Shown: positions 35,218-48,453 of the stretch, piece after piece
Layout of the letters: the number at the start of each line of letters is the position of its first letter
How positions within the stretch are numbered: the stretch's first letter is position 1
Origin: Isoetes taiwanensis
Lineage: Eukaryota > Streptophyta > Lycopodiopsida > Isoetales > Isoetaceae
Reading direction: 5' to 3'
Assembly: GCA_021234155.1 (NCBI GenBank)
Contig: JAJEKV010000115.1
Span: 1,250,700-1,314,699 of the forward strand
Length of the DNA: 64,000 nucleotides
Notes under the pieces: model-generated
Told to the model about the DNA's origin: nothing
The model's input: the letters and a program-made list of their open reading frames with translations, nothing else
The model's database searches: none
Program-made: the position numbers and the translations under genes

Positions 35218-36652
35218 ATAGCCAATCAGTATGCAGATGACACTTTCTTGTTCTTAATGGCTGATGAGCAGAATTTGCAGAATGCCATTTTCTCTTTGGC
35301 TTCAGGTATCTTTGTGGAATGGCAAAAGGGTACTACCTTGTGGGCCCTAGACTCTCCAGTGCCATCTTCTGTGGTTGCATTTCCATGGAAGGTTCTTCCT
35401 CATGGGAAGGCAACTAGGATGCACCTCTTATCTGGTTACGCGTGGGATGCTATTATTAAGGATTGGAAAGGCATTTGTTCTAGTGGTCCAGGACTAAGTT
35501 ATCCATGGCTAGCCGCGTAACTATGGCAAAGTCAGTTCTGAGTAGTACGCATGTCTATATGGCATCCATCTTGCTGACACCGCAAACAAAGATGCAACTC
35601 ATTATTCCTTGGGGATGTCACGTAGTTTAAGGCGTATATAACATGTGAGTGAATGGGGTGGGTTTTTTTTTACCCTAAATCGTATGTATACGGGATAGGG
35701 GCTTGGCTAGGGAGTTTTCTGGGGGGGAATCCAGTGTAATATGTATACGAGAAGGGGTGTTTAGAAGGTTGGACAAGGTGTATACGGAGGGTTTTTTGCT
35801 GACCCCATTAACGCACGTGGCGTATCCCCTTTATAGTAGTTCAAACCCCCGGGCATTATTCGTATTGTCAAGAACTTTATTTGGGGTGGCACTGAAGAAG
35901 GAGCTGATGTTAAAATAAATTGGGCGAAGTGCATTATGCCTAAACTTTGTAGGGGGCTGGGGATGATTCACTTTCTTCTCCAAAGCCAGGTGCTGATTTC
36001 TAAGTTCATATGGCAGATTCTAAATAATGCTGATAATTCTTCATATCTGCGTCTCATTCACAGATCTGCGTCTAATAATTCGTCTTTACAGATGTGCATT
36101 TCCTTTGGCTCTCCATCCATTAAGCCACTCCTCCCATGTGCATTATTCTATCTACTTCCTCCATATCCTAATGCACTCAAGGGGTTGCTAGCTGCTTGGG
36201 AGATTTGCTGTCATGGCTTTTTTTGTTCTATCAGGGGCCCACACCAGATCCTACAGCCAATTGTTGGTGGATCCTTTTGGTGATGGCCAGACGGATCGTC
36301 CCCTGGTCTCTTATGTCCATCCATTGACGTAGCGTCGATGGCGAGCAGCCGGTGTGCTGACAGTATCTGCATGGTATAATGAGACAAGATTGTTGATGTG
36401 GAATGAGTTCAAATTGAAGTTTCTCCTCCTTTGTTGGGACCATGGCATTTGGAAAAAAGTAGCTGCTACTCTTCCTCCAGATCCATAAGACGTAGCTCCC
36501 CAGCTCTGGGTGGTTCATTGCAGTGTCAAGGAGGAGCACCTGGTGCACTCGATGTATATGGTCCTGATTCACCCCGAAGTGTTACCTCCATCACCAAAGC
36601 GGCCTTTAGTTATCCCTGAGCCTCATTAGAAAGCAGTCTGGCAATGGGTATG
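35218..36652 (+). pseudogene. LINE RT C-terminal segment (inverted part)
   Basis: The plus strand starts ANQYADDTFLFLMADEQNL, the catalytic YADD box at 35230-35241. Broken frames follow: VLPHGKATRMHLLSGYAWD (about 35390), KINWAKCIMPKLCRGLGMI (about 35910), which is the W..C.PK..GGLG pattern of LINE thumb regions, and LWNEFKLKFLLLCWDHGIW (about 36400), ending KAVWQWVW. Stops and frameshifts show it is non-functional. Confidence 0.75.
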
Positions 36653-36667
36653 GCACAAAGTTTACTT

Positions 36668-37134
36668 CAACACTTTAAAACGCACAATCAGGCTTCGTTG
36701 AAAATATCAACTAACTGTCTCCATGCTTTTCTGTATAATAGGATCAACTAGTCATGAACATCCAATGTGTTATACACATTTATCTTACCTCCAACTTCAT
36801 CTCTTTCAAAGATTTATAAAGCAGTTTTATCGAGCATCTATTATCGTCTTTCAAGAGCACAAGATGCTCCTATGGTTTGATACTAATAAGATTTATCACA
36901 ACGTTTCAACTTCTAACATGTTCAAATGCAACATTTTTCCATAGTCAAGGAGGTTTGAATCTACCAGCTTGTTCTAAACTCAAACCTACAATATTAGCTA
37001 GGGATGGAAATGTACAGATTCAATTATAGATTAAGTTTTTGAGAGACAGAGCTTTTAAAAACATCAAATTTCATCTACAAGGGACTTTCGAATGAAATAT
37101 TATGACTAAATTGTAATAGTGCTATCTTCTATAG
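36668..37134. other. AT-rich noncoding
   Basis: Nothing is recognised. A short frame at 36723-36944 has no domain. Confidence 0.45.
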
Positions 37135-37450
37135 AATAATCTGACGCTTTTCTTAACGATTAATCTGACACAAGATCTGACGAAAATTATGACACTTTTT
37201 CTGACGTTTTGTGTGACGTTATGTCTGAGCTTTTCTTAACGCTTTTTCTGACGAAAATTCTGATGCTTTTTTTGACGTTATATTTCTAATGATTTATTTG
37301 ACGCATAGCCTGACGTATATTTTCTGATGAATAGTCTGACGATATATCGACTTAAAGTCATCGAGAAAGCGTCGAGAAGCAATCGTCCAAGATATATTCG
37401 TCGGCATAAACGTCGGGGCAAAAATCTCTCCACTGACTGACGATTTTTTT
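37135..37450. repeat. Cluster of TGACG motifs
   Basis: CTGACG, TTGACG or GTGACG occurs about ten times in 316 bp (near 37141, 37177, 37201, 37213, 37248, 37272, 37299, 37310, 37335 and 37430). Degenerate CTGATG, CTGAGC and ATGACAC copies lie between, with CGTCGG on the other strand at the end. Spacers are T-rich (CTTTTTCTGACGAAAA type). TGACG is the core of TGA-type bZIP binding sites in plants. It may equally be internal repeats of a decayed transposon. Confidence 0.55.
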
Positions 37451-37542
37451 TTTGACAAAAATACCCATTCCCTTATGTCGTGGCGGTTCCAATAAAGCTA
37501 TCCATTGGATGAGATCGCTAAATGTTAGCAAAGATATATATG

Positions 37543-37570
37543 TTCTAGAATATTCTAGAACCTTCTAGAA
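37543..37570. promoter_or_regulatory. Perfect heat-shock element, six GAA/TTC units
   Basis: Three TTCTAGAA blocks at 37543, 37553 and 37563 are separated by exactly two bases, so six alternating nTTCn/nGAAn units lie in strict 5-bp register. This is an ideal binding site for trimeric heat-shock factors. The nearest recognisable coding sequence downstream is a LINE endonuclease fragment starting about 115 bp away. No intact gene is seen in the next kilobases, so a regulatory role is unproven. Confidence 0.6.
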
Positions 37571-37684
37571 ATAGTTTTGCATATGATGAAGACTCAAGAG
37601 AATATCTTCAATAAGCATTGGTAGTTTTCTTAGCAAAGGTGTATGATTCGTAACTAAGAAGCTTGCGAGTTCAAGCCTAGTCTT

Positions 37685-38002
37685 ATGCAACTACTATTTT
37701 GCATCTGTGAGGCTGTTTTACATTCGTGCGACCATTATATTTGTACATACGAGTACAATACTCGTATGGTCGTCACAAGCCTATGCAATAATCTGGTGTG
37801 GTTGCGCATTGGTGATTTTAATACATTTGAAATGGAGACAAACATGTGTGGTAGAGGATCGCAGGTGGTTCAAGTATTTGAGCAAGAGCAATGGCAACCT
37901 CTACTGCATGATTGTGGTTTTGTGGAGATTGATGGAGATCAAACGTTCACATGGTGCAATGGATGGATAGGCAATAGTAAAGCTTATGTTCGAGATGATT
38001 GA
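37685..38002 (+). pseudogene. LINE endonuclease fragment
   Basis: The frame encodes NLVWLRIGDFNTFEMETNMC, then WQPLLHDCGFVEIDGDQTFTWCNG and a final YVRDD. The GDFN motif, the L.D.GF.E..G..FTW.N segment and the terminal R-D correspond to the C-terminal half of the EEP endonuclease of plant LINEs. No RT follows. It is an isolated fragment. Confidence 0.65.
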
Positions 38003-38050
38003 AGTTATTATCTTCTTTTTTATTTTGGTAAGGTGTTGGACTTCGTGCCT

Positions 38051-38083
38051 GGAACGCCGCAGTGCAGACGCATGCGGCGTTCC
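38051..38083. repeat. GC-rich hairpin, perfect 10-bp stem
   Basis: GGAACGCCGC at 38051-38060 pairs with GCGGCGTTCC at 38074-38083 across a 13-base loop that itself holds TGC and GCA. It is unusually GC-rich for its surroundings. It resembles terminal hairpins of rolling-circle elements, but the CTRR end expected of a Helitron is not seen after it. Confidence 0.5.
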
Positions 38084-38807
38084 CTTTCAGTTTTCGGCTC
38101 CTCTTGCGGGACGCAAGTTGCCGGCTTGAATGCAAAATTTGAATGAAAATAATGAGACCTCGATCACCTACATGGGCCGGCATTTCTACGAATTCTTCCC
38201 TCCATCACACCGGTTTTTTTCTCTGGGGCCTCACTCCTCCTCACAGCTTACGATTCTTGGCACCTCACTCCTATTTTTTCAGTCGAGTTCATGATCAACA
38301 GGGTTCAAAATCTTGAAATATTTATACTTTGGATACAGATGCAAGATATATTCTAAGGATTGTTTTCTTTTGCAGGATTGCAGCTTCAGGATTAGCTTCT
38401 AATTCATGTTACGAATCTGTCCATGGTTTATTATCTTTCTTTGTAAATTCGTTGCAAAGGAACATGGCGATCCGATAGCTTGCTGTGCAGCCCATCATCC
38501 AAGCTTTCGCAGTGTATGTTCGTAGTGTTACCTGAGGCAGGACATGTTCCTACCTTACGGATTGTTTTTTTTCTTACAACTTCCTCTTTTCTTGCAGCTT
38601 CGAAGTTTGTAGTTTGATTTCTTAGTTCGTTGCTTTATCATTGAAGCAAAGGACCGGGGAGGAGCGTGAAAAAGGACCGGAAGAGCGAGCAAAGGAGGAG
38701 AGTAGGCAATGTGTCTTTGTGTAAGTCTTGATGTATGTTCTTCCTATTATTTGCATTGTGATCATCTATAACGGCCAACCATTGTATCCTTTGTAAATCA
38801 TGTGCAG

Positions 38808-39305
38808 GAACATGAAGAGGAGGTTTCGACTCATAGACCCACTGCCACGACCTCTCAATCCTTTGTAAAGCCTAAATCAAATCCACGGACATCCACACCG
38901 GTAGAATTTGGGGCCTCAGAATTCTGCCACTGGCTTGGAGCTCTTGAGCTGGGTCGCATCATCCTTAGGGTGAGTATAGTTAAAAAGGGAATCGATCATT
39001 GTAGTAGACTTAAACAAAAAACGTGGAACATCTTCTGGCAACACAAAATGTGCATTTACTTTTGATCTGTAATGGAAGTAACCGTTTCCCCTAACAGACT
39101 CTACTAGCAGATTTCTACGCTCCACCCTTTAGAATTTAAACACACCACAGAATTTACGTACACCCTTTGGATTTACGTCACACGGGCACGGTTGTGGAAT
39201 CTTCATAAGTAGCCCATGATAAAGATAGTCATTTTCTTACTGCGACCACAAGACAATGAGAAACAAGATTATGATAAAGACATTTTGGCCAAGGAAATTG
39301 TAAAG
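38808..39305 (+). other. Possible exons of an unrecognised gene
   Basis: A 162-bp open block (38808-38969) lies between an acceptor-like TGTGCAG and a donor AGG/GTGAGT. It is exactly 54 codons and encodes EHEEEVSTHRPTATTSQSF and EFGASEFCHWLGALELGRII. A second block encodes RPQDNEKQDYDKDILAKEIV and ends at 39305 before GTAAGT. Both donors fit the plant consensus. No family is recognised; the WLGALELG part is faintly SAM-domain-like. It may be a real gene in fragments or coincidence. Confidence 0.3.
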
Positions 39306-39467
39306 GTAAGTCCCCAAAGCCGGACACATAGCATTTGACCTTTGAATAATGCCATGACAGATGAAGCAAAGGCAGAGATGGAGACTGTCTGCCATGCTGT
39401 AGACTCACGCCATCTGTTAGTCATCCTTATAATATATTCAACATTCAGCGACCATGCTGTTAGTCAT

Positions 39468-42530
<3,063 letters not shown>

Positions 42531-42587
42531 GATAGATAGATGGATGGATGGATGGATGGATGGATGGATAGATAGATTAGCATCTAG
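42531..42587. repeat. (GATA)/(GATG) compound microsatellite
   Basis: Short GATA units flank seven or so GATG units. This is a simple-sequence tract of the same base motif as the longer tract at 43824. Confidence 0.9.
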
Positions 42588-43225
42588 TCTAGTAAGTCTA
42601 ACTCAGACTAATAAATCATTAGGCCAGAATCTCGTCTAAGACCTATGTTTTTTTGCCCTAGTGTCCTAGGTAGTCAAGATCAATAAACAAATGTCTAGAT
42701 TTCTTGAAGATCAAAACATACACCGAATGCATTTAAGTATTTACAAGACAAAGCAAACAAACTGATCTTTTATACAGCAGTAATAGTATTCATGTCAATG
42801 GAAAATATTCAACTAAGATCTTGTATGATCTTTTCTTTTGTATCGAAGAAAATTTGAGATCGTATTTACCTTGATGGTTTTAATCATAACAGACGACATA
42901 CAATATTAAAATGTATGGAAGTCACAACACCTGGTTACTTAGTAATTTATTCTACCAAAAAACCTTCAACCTGTCCATCAAATTTGACCAGTGAAGAGTG
43001 CCTCTTACCTGCCACCGTCCACAAGAAAAAATGAGTTAGAAAACCAATTTATCTATGTGGGAAGGCTTCAGTTAGACCCTTCAGTTGCTATCCCGTTCCT
43101 AGAAAAATCTGACTAAAACTTAAATTCATGAATAAAGATCATAGCACAACTTTTAGTCTAAGTATAATCTTATGCCAAGATTACACCTGCTGCTCAGTTG
43201 GATGTTCTCAACCCAACAAGCATGT
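42588..43225. other. Noncoding, nothing recognised
   Basis: AT-rich sequence without readable domains on either strand. Confidence 0.45.
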
Positions 43226-43433
43226 AAAATACCTTAGGATTTTTGGGAGTGACACAAGTATTAGGAAGCACAGCTATGCCATTTCGTTCTTCACTTGGAT
43301 CAGCCTCTGCACCAGTCTTCAAGCATTTTGCCAGGAGCTTGGCAGCATTACTTGCCTTTTGGATTACTGGTTTTGCAGCAGGATCCCAATTTCGCTTCGG
43401 GTTACTGTTCTTTGATCCCTTTGGTCTGCCCAT
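43226..43433 (-). other. Possible first exon with AT-hook
   Basis: On the minus strand from ATG 43433 the frame encodes MGRPKGSKNSNPKRNWDPAA, then PVIQKASNAAKLLAKCLKTG, and reaches TPKNPK at a GTATTT donor near 43226. GRPKGSKN is an AT-hook-like minor-groove DNA-binding motif, common at the start of chromatin and transposon-encoded proteins. No second exon could be linked to it before the GATA tract lying away on the other side. The identity is unknown. Confidence 0.4.
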
Positions 43434-43822
43434 CTTGCTTTTCCGAGATCTGAGATAGAACCTAAAGCAATGTTTTGCAAGAGAAAGCCTCGGCATGCAC
43501 AATGGAGGCCCGACCAGAAACTTTGCCTTTTAAATTCCCCTTGCTTTGTCCCTGCTCAGATCAAGAACCAGCATAAGTGATCAGATCAGCCTGCCCTTTT
43601 TATTATGACGAATCCCAACAGTTTTTACTGTTGTAACGAAAAAACTCGGCTATTGGGTGGTCCATTCAAGTAATATCTAGCCTTAACCTCTTAGGGTATT
43701 TTTTTAACAAAGTTTTGCACATCCCAATCTATGCCTTCCCATGTTTTAACATGTCATTAAAACATGTTCAGTCTAGTCTATGCTGGAATGTCTTTCCTTA
43801 GCTACTAGTCTAGTCTCGTCAT

Positions 43823-45476
<1,654 letters not shown>

Positions 45477-45592
45477 GCGGTCTTGTCGAAGGTGGGCCCC
45501 ATAGTATCAGTAGAGCAACATGCATAACTAGAATCAAATATCACCATTAATTACTTGCGATTGGGTACGCTTTTTCTTTCAAAGAAAGATAA

Positions 45593-46800
45593 GTGCCCCA
45601 ACCTGATGGTCTTTCGGTTGAATTTTTTTTGGGGAATATTTGGGATTGGTTGAGTTGTGATCCTTGCAATGCGTTACGTGAGTTTTATAAGTTCAAAAGT
45701 TTGGACAATAAATCGGCTACATATTTCTCATTCCCAAGTGCAAAGGTGCAAGAACAATACGTGATTGGCTCTCCTAATACATTATTATCTTCCGGTATAA
45801 AATCTTGCGAAGGCCCTTGGAGCAAAGTATGTGATGTTTTGGGCGATCAATCCCCTACTCAATCTAGTTTCATTTTGAACAATGTTGCTACTTATGAGGG
45901 TATGTATTGGGCTAATTTGAAAGATGAGGGCGTAACCTTTCTTAAATTACATTTTGCTAAGGCATGTGATAGAGTGTGTGAATGGGATCATCGGTTCACT
46001 AATGATGTTATGAAGCTTCATATTTCGCGCATGCTTTTTCAGAGAACCCTCTACCCCATTTTTGTTCGGAGAGGAGTTTGCCGAGAATAGCTATTAGCTA
46101 TAATTGTAACTGAGGTCCTTTTACAATCTTTTGTTGCAGTTCAGCATGGAATAGTATAGGGCTTGACCATGGAGGAGGGTTCACAGAAATTTGTAATCGT
46201 TATCTTGATGGACCGATTCCTTTTCCTTATTGCTAATCTTGACAATCTTCAAAATGCAAAGCTACGCTTGACAACTTTTCCTCATTGCATCTCGAAGTTC
46301 TTGTTGGTTGGCCAAAGTGTTCTCGCCTTATGGGGCGGATGATGTTGTGCCTTCTTGTGTTATTGCTTTTTCTAAGAAGGCGCTTCATCATGGAAAGACT
46401 AACATATTTTTGGATATTCCTGTGGGCGTTCATATTTCTACCTGAGATGCTGGGATATTAGCATTGAAGGTTTGCAAAAAAAAATTGTTTTGGTGAAGCA
46501 CAACTAAGCTCTCTCTACCAACGTGGATACCTGTTGTTAAGCATGTTTTAAGTAATACCCACATTTATATGGCCTTTGTCCTTCTAGCTGCTCAGTCGAA
46601 GTTTCAAATGATATGTACAATTGTCTGCAACATTATCTGGGATCGGGAATGAAGAGCAAAAGGGTCCACATTGTGTGTTAGATATTCAAAAAAATTCTTT
46701 TTATTGGATTTAAGTGTGGTCGAGAAAGGATTACTAGAATTTAATTTGAAGAGGCACATGCAAACGTTTTTATGGCGGATTAACAAGCAGATGGGAATTT
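45593..46800 (+). pseudogene. LINE reverse transcriptase relic
   Basis: The plus strand from 45593 encodes PQPDGLSVEFFLGNIWDWL (LINE GPDG..EF.....W), then SFILNNVATYEGMYWANLKD and VTFLKLHFAKACDRVCEW. The last equals the FLKLDFEKAYDRV..W catalytic motif with His replacing the Asp. Reading is lost after 46090. Scraps such as LPTWIPVVKHVLSNTHIYMA near 46525 correspond to the later thumb region. No tail or target duplication is seen. It lies 117 bp from the Penelope-like relic, in the opposite direction. Confidence 0.7.
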
Positions 46801-46931
46801 CATACCACTTGATTTGTAACTCAAGTATTACTATGCTTAAGTAGTCTCTCTAGGCCAATACAAAGGGGTTATGGCACTCTGTTACACTAAGAACCTCATA
46901 ACCCTTACAAGTACTAATATGTTTGATTCAT

Positions 46932-47310
46932 TCCCCATTCTTCATTTTTCTAGTAGAGATCACCATGTTCTAAATTGCAATGTCCCTATTACTCCTTCAT
47001 TACCCCCAGCACCCTTGATTACCCCATTTCTCCTCATCCCCATTATTCATTTCTTCTGAAAAATCCCCATGTCCTAAAATTGCAATCCCCCATTACTCCC
47101 TCATTACCCCTACTAACCCTAACTACCCTATTTCTCCTCATCCCCCATTCTTCATTTTTTTAGAAGAAATTCCCATATTACAATCCTCTTATAACTCCCT
47201 CGTTACCCTGGTACCCCTGACTACCCCATTTCTCCTCATCCCCCATTCTTCATTTTTTTACAGAAAATACCCACGTTATAAATTGCAATCTCCCCAGTTA
47301 CCCCTCGCAT
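46932..47310. repeat. Tandem repeat, about 105-bp unit, four copies
   Basis: Units containing CCCATTCTTCATTTTT, TTGCAATCCCC, TTACTCC.TCATTACCCC and CCCATTTCTCCTCATCCCC recur. The CATTCTTCAT block lies at 46936, 47041 (CATTATTCAT), 47146 and 47244, giving periods of 105, 105 and 98 bp. C- and T-rich; no coding role is evident. Confidence 0.8.
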
Positions 47311-48453
47311 TTAACATAGAACTAAAAATTCCCTTATCCCTCAAAATTATCTTTTGCTCGTCGATCCCCTATTTCCAAAAGGGGGTATTTTAAAGAGGAT
47401 GTGGGCATCATTTTTGATGTGTTATGCTCAAGTACTGATATGTTTGAGTGGGAGGTTCTTGTTTTCATTCTTTCTTGCTATCTTTTTACAAGTCATAGAA
47501 CTAAAACTTTCAGTGAGCACTGTAATATTTTCCTTTCAAAATGATTTATGTGGTTCTGCTAGATGTTTTGGATCTTTCGAAGTCTATACAGCTTATTCTT
47601 CATTTTGCCATGCTCTACGGTCAATAGGTGCAAATATTCATGCACCTATTGATGCAATTGTGCTTTTCTATTGCTTTTAGGGAACATTTCAATGCTACAA
47701 TCACAATGTATATGTTATGAAATGGTCATGCCAATGAATTTTACCGTGTTGAATGTCAATCCTTTTTTACACCTTTTTCTTAATTCATAAATACTATCTC
47801 TTTCAATTGACTATGTCCAAAGTTAAGGTGGCCCCTAATTGACTATGTCCAAAGTTAAGACGGCCCCTCATGGATGTTGGCTTCTACGTTTTATTCGTCA
47901 ATGTTATCCACAAAACATTAACCTTTTAAATTCATAGTTGACATGCCCAAGTACCTAATAATGACAATCGGAAATCCTTTACTCCTTCAGTTTTTACTTA
48001 AAAGAAAATATTGCAGATTTTGTTGTGAGTCGTCAGATATAAGCCAACTGTAGAGTCTCTTTCAGGTAATTCCATTTTCACCAAATCTGCCAACAGAAGG
48101 CGTCTTTCATGCTGAGCATGCCATCTTCCACAGTTCCAAACAGACACAAAGAAATGTTTGCGATGACTAAGGCTGCCGTGATAAATTTAATTTGTGCCAA
48201 TAAAATTACCACAAACTGAAGCCAATTGTTTTGGACCACCATTATTATTAGTTCATAAATATCTCCTCCAACTGACTTTGTCCAAAGTCAACTTCAAGTC
48301 ATAATAAATTAAAGAAGAAAGATACCTTTGCAAGTCTGTGCCGCCTAATGCAACTTAATGGAGGCAACTTCACACCTTAGAAAAAGTAAATAGGCCTATT
48401 ATGGATATGGATACATGGTTGAAGAAAAGGCAAGAAGAAAATAGGCGAGACTG
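47311..48453. other. Upstream region of kinase 2
   Basis: No gene is recognised. AATTGACTATGTCCAAAGTT is duplicated in tandem at about 47800-47870 with a 36-bp period, and a related AACTGACTTTGTCCAAAGTC lies near 48269. The promoter of the following kinase gene should lie here; no TATA box is assigned. Confidence 0.5.

Larger units (their letters stand above)
34595..36652 (-). mobile_element. LINE copy with internal inversion (twin priming)
   Basis: The left part (34595-35215) is the 3' end of a LINE on the minus strand: a poly-T run (the poly-A tail), a 3' UTR and zf-RVT coding sequence. The right part (35216-36652) is on the plus strand and runs from the RT YADD box to just before zf-RVT, the segment that should precede the left part. 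Such a 5' inversion is the known product of twin priming during LINE insertion. GCACAAAATTTACTT at 34580-34594 and GCACAAAGTTTACTT at 36653-36667 (14 of 15 identical) look like the target-site duplication. Confidence 0.8.

Noticed and set aside
37600-37690. tRNA-like stretch with GCGAGTTCAAGCC resembling a B box
   Set aside because: An A-box-like TTGGTAG is present, but no cloverleaf with acceptor stem can be drawn. It could be a tRNA-derived SINE scrap, but support is too weak to annotate.
38051-38100. Helitron 3' end
   Set aside because: A hairpin is present, but the sequence following it (CTTTCAG) lacks the CTRR terminus, and no TC 5' end was found.
43194-43502. Extending the AT-hook frame upstream of 43433
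   Set aside because: The additional N-terminal residues are not protein-like, and MGRPKGSKN is a typical protein start.
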